A stretch of DNA of 64,000 nt from Synchiropus splendidus (Eukaryota; Chordata; Actinopteri; Syngnathiformes; Callionymidae). The translations under genes were made by a program, and so were the position numbers. Position 1 is the first letter of the stretch. Every line of letters starts with the position of its first letter. The notes below the pieces were generated by a model. It searched no databases. It was not told the origin of the DNA and saw only the letters and a program-made list of their open reading frames with translations. The DNA is taken from NCBI RefSeq assembly GCF_027744825.2, contig NC_071340.1:2115501-2179500 (forward strand). Direction: 5' to 3'. Below, piece by piece: positions 35,201 to 48,786 of the stretch.

Positions 35201-38200
35201 AAAGGGTCTTTCTAATAGTTGCACGTCAAATCTAAGCTGTCTGAAGTGTTTTTCGAATGTTATCAACATTTTTATGTTTGGCGTTCCGGAATCGACCTCA
35301 TCTCAGGCTGAAAACGTGTTTTCTGCATTGTGCCATAACTTTGCAGGGAAGCTTCAGAACATGAAATTTTCACCTCCCACTATATCGGAAAGGATCTTTC
35401 TAGTAGTTGCACATCACATCTAAGCTGTCTGAAGTGTTTTTCCAAAGTTATCAACATTTTTATGTTTGGCGTTCCGGAATCGAACTTATCTAAGGCTGAA
35501 AACGTGTTTTCGGAATTGTGCCATAACTTTGCAGGGAAGCTTCAGAACATGAAATTTTCACCTCCCACTATATCGGAAAGGATCTTTCTAGTAGTTGCAC
35601 ATCAAATCTAAGCTGTCTGAAGTGTTTTTCGAAAGTTATCAACATTTTTATGTTTGGCGTTCCGGAAACGACCTTATCTCAGGCAGAAAACACCTTTTAC
35701 GCATTGTGGCATAACTTTGTAGAGAAGCTTCAGAACATCAAATTTTCACCTCCCACTATAGTAGAAAGGGTCTTTCTCGTAGTTGCACATCAAATCTAAG
35801 CTGTCTGAAGTGTTTTTCCAAAGTAATCAACATTTTTATGTCTGGCGTTCCGGAATCGACCTTATCTCAGGCTGAAAACGCGTTTTACGCATTGTGCCAC
35901 AACTTTGCAGGGAAGCTTCAGAACATGAAAATTTCAAATCGCACTACAGCAGAAAGGGTCTTTCTAGTAGTTGCACATCAAATCTATGCTGTCTGAAGTG
36001 TTTTTCGAAAGTTATCAACATTTTTATGTTTGGCGTTCCGGAATCGACCTCATCTCAGGCTGAAAACGTGTTTTCTGCATTGTGCCATAACTTTGCAGGG
36101 AAGCTTCAGAACATGAAATTTTCACCTCCCACTATATCGGAAAGGATCTTTCTCGTAGTTGCACATCACATCTAAGCTGTCTGAAGTGTTTTTCCAAAGT
36201 TATGAACATTTTTATGTTTGGCTTTCTGGAATCGACCTTATCTCAGGTTGAAAACGCGTTTTCGGAATTGTGCCATAACTTTGCAGGGAAGCTTCAGAAC
36301 ATGAAATTTTCAAATCCCACTATTGCAGAAAGGGTCTTTCAAGTAGGTGCACATCAAATCTAAGCTGTCTGAAGTGTTTTTTCAAAGTTATCAACATTTT
36401 TATGTTTGGCGTTCCGGAATCGACCTTATCTAAGGCGGAAAACGCGTTTTATGCATTGTGCCATAACTCTGCAGGGAAGCTTCAGAACATGGAAATTTCA
36501 CCTCCCACTATAGCAGAAAGGGTCTTTCTAGCAGTTGCACATCACATCTAAGTTGTCTGAAGTGTTTTTCCAAAGTTATCAACATTTTTATGTTTGGTGT
36601 AGCAGAATTGAACTTTTCTCCGGCTGAAAACGCGTTTTACGCATTGTTCCATAACTTTGCAGGGAAGCTTCAGAACATGAAATTTTCAAATTCCACTATC
36701 GCAGAAAGGGTCTTTCTAGTTGTTGCACATCAAATCTAAGCTGTCTGAAGTGTTTTTCCAAAGTTATCAACATTTTTATGTTTGGCATTCCGGAATCGAC
36801 CTTATCTCAGGCTGAAAACGCGTTTTGCGCAATGTGCCATAACTTTGCATTAAGTTGCAGAACATGAAATTTTTAACGTCCCACTAGAGCATAAAGGGTC
36901 TTTCTAGTAGTTGCACATCAAATCTAAGCTGTCTGAAGTGTTTTTCCAAAGTTATCAATATTTTTTTTTTTGGCGTTCCGGAATTGATCTTATCTAAGGC
37001 TGAAAACTTGTTTTACGCATTGTGCCATAACTTTGTAGGGAAGCTTCAGAACATGAAATTTTCACCTCCCACTATATCGGAAAGGATCTTTCTAGTGGTT
37101 GCACATCACATCTAAGCTGTCTGAAGTGTTTTTCCAAAGTTATCAACATTTTTATGTTTGGCGTTCCGGAATCGACCTTATCTAAGGCTGAAAACGCGTT
37201 TTCGGAATTATGCCATGACCTTGCAGGGAAGCTTCAGAACATGAAATTTTCACGTCCCACTATAGCAGAAAGGGTCTTTCTCGTAGTTGCACGTCAAATC
37301 TAAGCTGTCTGATGTTTTCTTTCGAAGTTATCAACATTTTTATGTTTGGCGTTCCGGAAATGACCTTACCTCAGGCAGAAAACGCCTTTTACGCATTGTG
37401 GCATAACTTTGTAGGGAAGCTTCAGAACATCAAATTTTCACCTCCCACTATAGCAGAATGGGTCTTTCTCGTAGTTGCACATCAAATCTCAGCTGTCTGA
37501 AGTGTTTTTCCAAAGTTATCAACATTTCTATGTTTGGCGTTCTGGAACCCACCTAATCTCAGGCTGAAAACGCGTTTTCTGCATTGTGCCGTAACTTTGC
37601 AGGGAGACTTCAGAACATGAAATTTTCTCCTCCCACTATAGCAGAAAGGGTATTTCTATTAGTTGCACATCAAATCTTAGCTGTCTGAAGTGTTTTTCCA
37701 AAGTTCTGAACATTTTTATGTTTGGCGTTCTGAAATCAATCTTATCTCAGGAAGAAAACGCGTTTTACGCACTGTGCCATAACTTTGCAGGGAAGCTTCA
37801 GAACATGAAATTTTAACCTCCCACTATAGCAGAAAAGGTAATTCGAGAAGTTGCACATCAAATCTAAGCTGTCTTGAAGTGTTTTTCTGAAGTTATCAAC
37901 ATTTTTATGTTTGGCGTTCCGGAACCCACCTTATCTCAGCCTGAAAACGCGTTTTACATATTTTGCCATAACTTTGCAGGGAAGCTTCAGAACATGAAAT
38001 TTTCACCTCCCACTGTAGCTAAAAGGGTCTTTCTAGTAGTTGCACATCAAATCTAAGCTGTCTGAAGTGTTTTTCCAAAGTTATCAACATTTTCATGTTT
38101 GGCGTTCTGGAACCCACCTAATCTCAGGCTGAAAACGCGTTTTCTGCATTGTGCCGTAACTTTGCAGGGAGACTTCAGAACATGAAATTTTCTCCTCCCG

Positions 38201-39000
38201 CTATAGCAGAAAGGGTATTTCTAGTAGTTGCACATCAAATCTAAGCTGTCGAAAGTGTTTTTCCAAAGTTATCAACATTTTTATAATTGGCCTTACGGAA
38301 TCGACCTTATCTCCGGCTGAAAAAGCGTTTTCTGCATTGTGCCATAACTTAGAAGGGAAGCTTCAGAACATGAAATTTTAACCTCCCACTATAGGAGAAT
38401 AGGTCATTCTAGTAGTTGCACATCAAATCTAAGCTGTCTTGAAGTGTTTTTCTGAAGTTATCAACATTTTTATGTTTGGCGTTCCGGAACCCACCTTATC
38501 TCAGCCTGAAAACGCGTTTTACATATTTTGCCATAACTTTGCAGGGAAGCTTCAGAACATGAAATTTTAACATCCCACTATGGCAGAAAGGGTCTTTCTA
38601 GTAGTTGCACATCAAATCTAAGCTGTATGGAGAGTTTTTCCTGAGTTATCAACATTTTCATGTTTGGCGTTCTGAAATCAACCTCATCTCAGGCTGAAAA
38701 CGCGTTTCACGCATTGTGCCATAACTATGCAGGGAAGCTTCAGAACATGAAATTTTAACATCCCACTATAGCAGAAAGGGTCTTTCTAGTTGTTGCACAT
38801 CAAATCTAAGCTGTCTGAAGTGTTTTTCTAAAGTTATCAACATTCTTATGTTTGGCGTTCTGGAATCAACCTTATCTCAGGCTGAAAACGCGTTTTACGC
38901 ATTGTGCCATAACTTTGCAGGAAAGCTTCAGAACATGAAATTTTCAACTCCCAATATAGCAGAAAGGGTCTTTCTAGTAGTTGCACATCAAATCTAAGCT
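29300..39000. repeat. about 3.95-kb (21-monomer) higher-order repeat, nearly 2.5 copies
   Basis: The marker GGAATTATGCCATGACC lies at 29301, 33251 and 37203, giving offsets of 3950 and 3952. The unusual monomer with GATGTTTTCTTTC lies at about 29410, 33360 and 37312, and the CTGTCTTGAAGTG monomer with one extra base at about 29967, 33917 and 37869. Copies differ by gain or loss of whole monomers; for example a T-run monomer near 33007 lies between markers in copy 2 with a counterpart near 36960 before copy 3. The third copy breaks off at about 39 kb. Confidence 0.85.
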
Positions 39001-39356
39001 GTCTGAAGTGTTTTTCCAAAGTTGTCAATATTTTTATGTTTGGCGTTCCGGAATCGACCTTATGTCAGGCTGAAAATGCGTTTCCTGCATTGTGGCATAA
39101 CTTTGTAGGGAAGCTTCAGAACATGAAATTTTCACCTCCCGCTGTTGCAGAAAGGGTCTTTCTAGTAGTTGCACATCAAATCTAAGCTGTCTGAAGTGTT
39201 TTTCCAAAGTTATCAACATTTTTATGTTTGGCGTTCTGGAACCAACCTTATCTCAGGCTGAAAACGCGTTTTCTGCATTGTGCCATAACTTTGCAGGGAA
39301 GCTTCAGAACATGAAATTTTCACCTCCCACTATAGCAGAAAGGGTCTTTCTAGTAG

Positions 39357-42300
39357 TTGCACATCAAATCTAAGCTGTCTGAAGTGTTTTTCCAAAGTTA
39401 TCAACATTTTTATGTTTTTGGCGTTCTGGAACCCACCTTATCTCAGGCTGAAAACGTGTTTTCTGCATTGTGCCATAACTTTGCAGGGAAGCTTCAGAAC
39501 ATGAAATTTTCACCTCCCACTATAGCAGAAAGGGTCTTTCTAGTAGTTGCACATCAAATCCAAGCTGTCTGAAGTGTTTTTCCAAAGTTATCAACATTCT
39601 TATGTTTGGCGTTCCGGAACCATCCTTATCTCAGCCTGAAAACGCGTTTTACATATTTTGCCATAACTTTGCAGGGAAGCTTCAGAACATGAAATTTTAA
39701 CCTCCCACTATAGCAGAATGGGTCTTTCTAGTAGTTGCACATCAAATCTTATCTGTCTGAAGTGTTTTTCCAAAGTTATCAACATTTTTATGTTTGGCGT
39801 TCTGAAATCAACCTCATCTCAGGCTGAAAACGCGTTTTACGCATTGTGGCATAACTTTGCAGGGAAGCTTCGAAACATGAAATTTTTACCTCCCACTATA
39901 GCAGAAAGGGTCTTTCTCGTAGTTGCACATCAAATCTAAGCTGTCTGAAGTGTTTTTCCAAAGTTATCAACATTTTTATGTTTGGCGTTCCGGAACCCAG
40001 CTCATCTCAAGCTGAAAACGCGTTTTCTGAATTGTGCCATAACTTTGCAGGGAAGCTTCAGAACATGAAATGTTCTCCTCCCACTATAGCAGAAAGGGTC
40101 TTTCTAGTAGTTGCACATCAAATCTAAGCTGTCTGAAGTGTTTTTCGAAAGTTATCAACATTTTTATGTTTGGCATTCCGGAACCCCCCTTATCTCAGGC
40201 TGAAAACGCGTTTTCTGGTTTGTGCCATAACTTTGCAGGGAAGCTTCAGAACATGACATTTTCACCTCCCACAATAGCCGAAAGGGTCTTTCTAGTAGTT
40301 GCACATCAAATCTAAGCTGTCTGAAGTGTTTTTCCAAAGTTATGAACATTTTTATGTTTATCGTTCGGGAATCAACCTTATCTCAGGCTGAAAAGGCGTT
40401 TTCTGCATTGTGCCATAACTTTGCAAGGAAGCTTCAGGACATGAAATTTTCACCTCCCACAATAGCCGAAAGGGTCTTTCTAGTAGTTGCACATCAAATT
40501 TAAGCTGTCTGAAGTGTCTTTCGAAAGTTATCAACATTTTTATGTTTGGCGTTCCAGAATCGACCTTATCTCAGGCTGAAAACGCGTTGTCTGCATTGTG
40601 CCATAACTTTGCAGGGAAGCTGCAGAACATGAAATGTTCACCTCCCACTATAGCAGAAAAGGCCTTTCTAGTAGTTGCACATCAAATCTAAGCTGTCTGA
40701 AGTTTTTTTCCAAAGTAATCAACATTTTTACGATTGGCGTTCCGGAACCCACCTTATCTCAGGCTGAAAACGCGTTTTCTGCATTGTGCCATAGCTTCTC
40801 AGGAAAAGTTCAGAACATGAAATGTTCACCTCCCACTATAGCAGAAAGCGTATTTCTTGTAGTTGCACATCAAATCTAAGCTGTCTGAAGTGTTTTTGCA
40901 AAGTTATCAACATTTTTATGTTGGACGTTCCGGAATCGACCTTATCTCAGGCTGAAAACGCGTTTTACGCATTGTGCCATAACTTTTCAGGGAAGCTTCA
41001 GAAAATGAAATTTTGACCTCCCACTATAGCAGATAGGGTCTTTCTAGTAGTTGCACATCAAATCTAAGCTGTCTGAAGTGTTTTTCGAAAGTTATCAACA
41101 TTTTAATGTTTGGCGTTCCGGAACCCACCTTATCTCAAGCTGAAAACTCGTTGTCTGCATTGTGCCATAACTTTGCAGGGAAGCTTCAGAACATGAAATG
41201 TTCACCTGCCACTATAGCAGAAAGGGTCTTTCTAGTAGTTGCACATCAAATCTAAGCTGTCTGAAGTGTTGTTCCAAAGTGATCAACATTTTTACGTTTG
41301 GCGTTTCAGAACCCACCTTATCTCAGGCTGAAAACGCGTTTTCTGCATTGGGCCATAACTTTGCAGGGAAGCTTCAGAACATGAAATTTTAACCTCCCAC
41401 TATGGCAGAAAGGGTCTTTCTAGTAGTTGCACATCAAATCTAAGCTGTTTGAAGTGTTTTTCCAAAGTTATCAATATTTTTATGTTTGGCGTTCCGGAAT
41501 CGACCTTATCTCAGGCTGAAAACGCGTTTTCTGCATTGTGCCATTACTTTTCAGGGAAGCTTCAGAACATGAAATGTTCGCCTCCCACTATAGCAGATAG
41601 GGTCTTTCTAGTAGTTGCACATCAAATCTAAGCTGTCTGAAGTGTTTTTCCAAAGTTATCAACATTTTTATGTTTGGTGTTCTGGAACCCACCTTATCTC
41701 AGGCTCAAAACGCGTTTTTTGCATTGTGCCATAACTTTGCAGGGAGACTTCAGAACATGAAATTTTCTCCTCCCACTATAACAGAAAGGGTATTTCTAAT
41801 AGTTGCACATCAAATCTAAGTTGTCGGAAGTGTTTTTCCAAAGTTATCAACATTCTTATGTTTGGCGTTACGGAATCAACCTTATCTCAGACTGAAAACG
41901 TGTTTTCTGCATTGTGCCATAACTTTGCAGGGAAACTTCAGAACATGAAATTTTCACCTCCCACTATAGCAGAAAGGGTCTTTCTAGTAGTTGCACATCA
42001 AATCTAAGCTGTCTGAAGTGTTTTTCGAAAGTTATCAACATTTTTATGTTTGGCATTCCGGAACCCCCCTTATCTCAGCCTGAAAACGCGTTTTCTGCGT
42101 TGTGCCATAACTTTGCAGGGAAGCTTCAGAACATGACATTTTCACCTCCCACAATAGCCGAAAGGGTCTTTCTAGTAGTTGCACATCAAATCTAAGCTGT
42201 CTGAAGTGTTTTTCCAAAGTTATGAACATTTTTATGTTTATCGTTCGGGAATCAACCTTATCTCAGGCTGAAAAGGCGTTTTCTGCATTGTGCCATAACT

Positions 42301-43330
42301 TTGCAAGGAAGCTTCAGGACATGAAATTTTCACCTCCCACAATAGCCGAAAGGGTCTTTCTAGTAGTTGCACATCAAATTTAAGCTGTCTGAAGTGTCTT
42401 TCGAAAGTTATCAACATTTTTATGTTTGGCGTTCCAGAATCGACCTTATCTCAGGCTGAAAACGCGTTGTCTGCATTGTGCCATAACTTTGCAGGGAAGC
42501 TTCAGAACATGAAATGTTCACCTCCCACTATAGCAGAAAAGGTCTTTCTAGTAGTTGCACATCAAATCTAAGCTGTCTGAAGTTTTTTTCCAAAGTAATC
42601 AACATTTTTACGATTGGCGTTCCGGAACCCACCTTATCTCAGGCTGAAAACGCGTTTTCTGCATTGTGCCATAGCTTCTCAGGAAAAGTTCAGAACATGA
42701 AATGTTCACCTCCCACTATAGCAGAAAGGGTCTTTCTAGTAGTTGCACATCAAATCTAAGCTGTCTGAAGTGTTTTTCCAAAGTTATCAACATTTTTATG
42801 TTTTTGGCGTTCTGGAACCCACCTTATCTCAGGCTGAAAACGCGTTTTCTGCATTGTGCCATAACTTTGCAGGGAAGCTTCAGAACATGAAATTTTCACC
42901 TCCCACTATAGCAGAAAGGGTCTTTCTAGTAGTTGCACATCAAATCCAAGCTGTCTGAAGTGTTTTTCCAAAGTTATCAACATTCTTATGTTTGGCGTTC
43001 CGGAACCATCCTTATCTCAGCCTGAAAACGCGTTTTACATATTTTGCCATAACTTTGCAGGGAAGCTTCAGAACATGAAATTTTAACCTCCCACTATAGC
43101 AGAATGGGTCTTTCTAGTAGTTGCACATCAAATCTTATCTGTCTGAAGTGTTTTTCCAAAGTTATCAACATTTTTATGTTTGGCGTTCTGAAATCAACCT
43201 CATCTCAGGCTGAAAACGCGTTTTACGCATTGTGCCATAACTTTTCAGGGAAGCTTCAGAACATGAAATTTTTACCTCCCACTATAGCAGAAAGCGTCTT
43301 TCTAGTAGTTGCACATCAAATCTAAGCTGT
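39357..43330. repeat. 3386-bp and 1880-bp nested higher-order repeats
   Basis: The monomer with a two-base insertion, giving TTTATGTTTTTGGCG, at about 39411 recurs at about 42797 (offset 3386), with the following monomers up to about 40000/43330. Inside, about 40100-40880 recurs at about 41980-42760 (offset 1880, ten monomers) with the markers ATTCCGGAACCCCCC and GTTTATCGTTCGGG. Offsets are whole monomers apart from the two inserted bases. Confidence 0.8.
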
Positions 43331-44829
43331 CTGAAGTGTTTTTCTAAAGTTATCAACATTCTTATGTTTGGCGTTCCGGAATCGACCTTATCTCAGGCTG
43401 AAAACGCGTTTTACGCATTGTGCCATAACTTTTCAGGGAATCTTCAGAACATGAAATGTTCACCTCCCAATATAGCAGAAAAGGTCTTTCTAGAAGTTGC
43501 ACATCAAATGTAAGCTGTCTGAAGTGTTTTTCCAAAGTTATGAACATTTTTATGTTTATCGTTCGGGAATCAACCTTATCTCAGACTGAAAAGGCGTTTT
43601 CTGCGTTGTGCCATAACTTTGCAAGGAAGCTTCAGAACATGAAATTTTAACCTCCCACTATAGCAGAAAAGGTCATTCTAGTAGTTGCACATCAAATCTA
43701 AGCTGTCTTGAAGTGTTTTTCTGAAGTTATCAACATTTTTATGTTTGGCGTTCCGGAACCCACCTTTTCTCAGCCTGAAAACGCGTTTTACAAATTTTGC
43801 CATAACTTTGCAGGAAAGCTTCAGAACATGAAATTTTCTACTCCCACTATAGCAGGAAGGGTCTTTCTAGTAGTTTCACATCAAATCTAAGCTGTCTGAA
43901 GTGTTTTTCCAAAGTTATCAACATTTTTATGTTTGACGTTCCGGAATCGACCTTATCTCAGGCTGACAACGCGTTTTCTGCATTGTGCCATAACTTTTCA
44001 GGGAAGCTACAGAACATGAAATGTTCGCTTCCCACGGTAGCAGAAAGGGTCTTTCTAGTAGTTGCACATCAAATCTAAGCTGTCTGAAGTGTTTTTCCAA
44101 AGTTATCAACATTTTTATGTTTGGCGTTCTGGAACCCACCTTATCTCAGGCTGAAAACGTGTTTTCTGCATTGTGCCAAAACTTTGCAGGGAAGCTTCAG
44201 AACATGAAATTTTCACCTCCCACTATAGCAGAAAGGGTATTTCTCGTAGTTGCACATCAAATCTAAGTTGTCTGAAGTGTTTTTCCAAAGTTATCAACAT
44301 TCTTATGTTTGGCGTTCCGGAATCAACCTTATCTCAGACTGAAAACGTGTTTTCTGCATTGTGCCATAACTTTGCAGGGAAACTTCAGAACATGAAATTT
44401 TCACCTCCAACTACAGCAGAAAGGGTCTTTCTAGTAGTTGCACGTCAAATCTAAGCTGTTTGAATTGTTTTTCCAAAGTTAACACCATTTTTATGTTTGG
44501 CGTTCCAGAAACAACGTTTTCTCAGGCTGAAAACGCGTTTTACGCAATTTTCCATAACTTTGCAGGAAAGCCTCAGAACATGAAATTTTCACATCCCACT
44601 ATAGAAAAAAGGGTTTTTCTAGGAGTTGCACATCAAATCTAAGCTGTCTGATGTGTTTTTCCAAAGTTATCAATATTTTTATGTTTGACGTTCCGGAATC
44701 GACCTTATCTCAGGCTGAAAACGCGTTTTCTGCATTGTGGCATAACTTTGCAGGGAAGCTTCAGAACATGAAATTTTCACCTCCCACTGTAGCAGAAAGC
44801 GTCTTTCTAGTAGTTGCACATCAAATGTA

Positions 44830-46340
44830 AGCTGTCTGAAGTATTTTTCCAAAGTTATCAACATTCTTATGTTTGGCGTTCCGGAATCAACCTTATCTCA
44901 GGCTGAAAACGCGTTTTCTGCATTGTGCCATAACGTTGTAAGGAAGTTTCAGAACATGAAATTTTAACCTCCCACTATAGCAGAAAAGATTATTCTAGTA
45001 GTTGCACATCAAATCTAAACTGTCTTGAAGTGTTTTTCTAAAGTTATCAACATCTTTATGTTTGGCGTTCCGGAACCCATGTTATCTCAGCCTGAAAACG
45101 CGTTTTACATAATTTGCCATGACTTTGCAGGGAAGCTTCAGAACATGAAATTTTAACATCCCACTATAGCAGAAAGGGTCTTTCTAGTAGTTGCACATCA
45201 AATCTAAGCTGTCTGAAGTGTTTTTCAAAGTTATAAACATTCTTATGTTTGGCGTTCCGGAATCAACCTTATCTCAGGCTGAAAACGCGTTTTACGCATT
45301 GTGCCATAACTTTCCAGGAAAGCTTCAGAACATGAAATTTGCAACTCCCACTATAGCAGAAAGGGTCTTTCTGGTAGTTGCACATCAAATCTAAGCTGTC
45401 TGAAGTGTTTTTCCAAAGTTATCAACATTTTTATGTTTGGCGTTCCGGAATCAACCTTATTTCAGACTGAAAACGTGTTTTCTGCATTGTGCCATAACTT
45501 TGCAGGGAAACTTCAGAACATGAAATTTTAACCTCCCACTATAGCAGAAAAAGGCTTTCTAGTAGTTGCACATCAAATCTAAGCTGTCGAAAGTGTTTTT
45601 CCAAAGTTATCAACATTCTTATGTTTGGCGTTCCGGAATCAACCTTATCTCAGGGTGAAAACGCGTTTTCTGCATTGTGCCATAACTTTGCAAGGAAGTT
45701 TCAGAACATGAAATTTTAACCTCCCACTATAGCAGAAAAGGTCATTCTAGTAGTTGCACATCAAATCTAAACTGTCTTGAAGTGTTTTTCTAAAGTTATC
45801 AACATCTTTATGTTTGGCGTTCCGGAACCCATGTTATCTCAGCCTGAAAACGCGTTTTACATAATTTGCCATAACTTTGCAGGGTAGCTTCAGAACATGA
45901 AATTTTAACATCCCACTATAGCAGAAAGGGTCTTTCTAGTAGTTGCACATCAAATCTAAGCTGTCTGAAGGGTTTTTCAAAGTTATCAACATTCTTATGT
46001 TTGGCGTTCCGGAATCAACCTTATCTCAGGCTGAAAACGCGTTTTACGCATTGTGCCATAACTTTCCAGGAAAGCTTCAGAACATGAAATTTGCAACTCC
46101 CACTATAGCAGAAAGGGTCTTTCTGGTAGTTGCACATCAAATCTAAGCTGTCTGAAGTGTTTTTCCAAAGTTATCAACATTTTTATGTTTGGCGTTCCGG
46201 AATCAACCTTATTTCAGACTGAAAACGTGTTTTCTGCATTGTGCCATAACTTTGCAGGGAAACTTCAGAACATGAAATTTTAACCTCCCACTATCGCAGA
46301 AAAAGGCTTTCTAGTAGTTGCACATCAAATCTAAGCTGTC
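44830..46340. repeat. 752-bp (four-monomer) tandem repeat, two copies
   Basis: About 44830-45590 and 45590-46340 match at an offset of 752 bases. Markers are CTAAACTGTCTTGAAG near 45014 and 45766, CCCATGTTATC near 45075 and 45827, and ATTTGCAACTCCC near 45337 and 46089. Confidence 0.8.
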
Positions 46341-46719
46341 GAAAGTGTTTTTCCAAAGTTATCAACATTTTTATGTTTGGCGTTTCGGAATCGATCTTAT
46401 CTCAGGCTGAAATCGCGGTTTCTGCATTGTGCCATAACTTTGCAAGGAAGCTTCAGAACATGAAATTTTAACCTCCCACTATAGCAGAAAAGGTCATTCT
46501 AGTAGTTGCACATCAAATCTAAGCTGTCTTGAAGTGTTTTTCTAAAGTTATCAACATTTATATGTTTGGCGTTCTGGAACCCACCTTATCTCAGCCCAAA
46601 AACGCGTTTTACATATTTTGCCATAACTTTGCAGGGAAGCTTCAGAACATGAAATTTTAACATCCCACTATAGCAGAAAGGGTCTTTCTAGTAGTTGCAC
46701 ACCAAATCTAAGCTGTCTG

Positions 46720-48786
46720 AAGTGTTTTTCCAAAGTTATCAACATTCTTATGTTTGGCGTTTCGGAATCAACCTTATCTCAGGCTGAAAACGCGTTTTAC
46801 GCATTGTGCCATAACTTTGCAGGAAAGCTTCAGAACATGAAATTTTCAACTCCCACTATAGCAGAAAGGGTCTTTCTAATAGTTGCACATCAAATCTAAG
46901 CTGTCTGAAGTGTTTTTCCAAAGTTATCAACATTTTTATGTTTGGCGTTCTGGAACCCACCTAATCTCAGGCTGAAAACGCGTTTTCTGCATTGTGCCAT
47001 AACTTTGCAGGGAAGCTACAGAACATGAAATGTTCGCCTTCCACTATACCAGATAGGGTCTTTCTAGTAGTTGCACATCAAATCTAAGCTCTCTGAAGTG
47101 TTTTTCCAAAGTTATCAACATTTTTATGTTTGGCGTTCTGGAACCCACCATATCTCAGGCTGAAAACGTGTTTTCTGCATTGTGCCAAAACTTTGCAGGG
47201 AAGCTTCAGAACATGAAATTTTCACCTCCCACTATAGCAGAAAGGGTCTTTCTAGTAGTTGCCCATCAAATGTAAGCTGTCTGAAGTGTTTTTCCAAAGT
47301 TATCAACATTTTCATGTTTGGCGTTCTGGGACCCACCTTATCTCAGGCTGAAAACGCGTTTGCTGCATTGTGCCATAACTTTGCAGGGAGACTTCAGAAC
47401 ATGAAATTTTCACCTCCCAATATAGCAGAAAGGGTCTTTCTAGTAGTTGCACATCAAATCTAAGCTGTCTGAAGTGTTTTTCCAAAGTTATCAACATTCT
47501 TATGTTTGGCGTTCCGGAATCAACCTTATCTCAGGCTGAAAATGCGTTTTACGCATTGTGCCATAACTTTGCAGGAAAGCTTCAGAACATGAAATTTTCA
47601 ACTCCCACTATAGCAGAAAGGGTCTTTCTAGTAGTTGCACATCAAATCTAAGCTGTCTGAAGTGTTTTTCCAAGGTTATCAATATTTTTTTGTTTGGCGT
47701 TCCGGAATCGACCTTATCTCAGGCTGAAAACGCGTTTCCTGCATTGTGGCATAACTTTGCAGGGATGCTTCACAACATGAAATTTTCACCACCCACTGTA
47801 GCAGAAAGGGTCTTTCTAGTAGTTGCACATCAAATGTAAGCTGTCTGAAGTGTTTTTCCAAAGTTATGAACATTTTCATGTTTGGCGTTCTGGGACCCAC
47901 CTTATCTCAGGCTGAAAACGCGTTTTCTGCATTGCGCCATAACTTTGCAGGGAGACTTCAGAACATGACATTTTCACCTCCCACTATAGCAGAAAGGGTC
48001 TTTCTAGTAGTTGCACATCAAATCTAAGCTGTCTGAAGTGTTTTTCCAAAGTTATCAACATTCTTATGTTTGGCGTTTCGGAATCAACCTTATCTCAGGC
48101 TGAAAACGCGTTTTACGCATTGTGCCATAACTTTGCAGGAAAGCTTCAGAACATGAAATTTTCAACTCCCACTATAGCAGAAAGGGTCTTTCTAGTAGTT
48201 GCACATCAAATCTAAGCTGTCTGGAGTGTTTTTCCAAAGTTATCAACATTTTTATGTTTGGCGTTCTGGAACCCACCTAATCTCAGGCTGAAAACGCGTT
48301 TTCTGCATTGTGCCATAACTTTGCAGGGAAGCTACAGAACATGAAATGTTCGCCTTCCACTATACCAGATAGGGTCTTTCTAGTAGTTGCACATCAAATC
48401 TAAGCTCTCTGAAGTGTTTTTCCAAAGTTATCAACATTTTTATGTTTGGCGTTCTGGAACCCACCATATCTCAGGCTGAAAACGTGTTTTCTGCATTGTG
48501 CCATAACTTTGCAGGGAAGCTTCAGAACATGAAATTTTCACCTCCCACTATAGCAGAAAGGGTCTTTCTAGCAGTTGCCCATCAAATGTAAGCTGTCTGA
48601 AGTGTTTTTCCAAAGTTATCAACATTTTCATGTTTGGCGTTCTGGGACCCACCTTATCTCAGGCTGAAAACGCGTTTGCTGCATTGTGCCATAACTTTGC
48701 AGGGAGACTTCAGAACATGAAATTTTCACCTCCCAATATAGCAGAAAGGGTCTTTCTAGTAGTTGCACATCAAATCTAAGCTGTCT
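46720..48786. repeat. 1316-bp (seven-monomer) higher-order repeat
   Basis: About 46720-47470 matches 48036-48786 at an offset of 1316 bases. Markers are GGCGTTTCGGAATCAACC near 46756 and 48072, GAAATGTTCGCCTTCC near 47024 and 48340, and TTGCCCATCAAATG near 47259 and 48575. The match ends where copy 2 jumps to the monomer type seen at about 47672. Confidence 0.75.
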
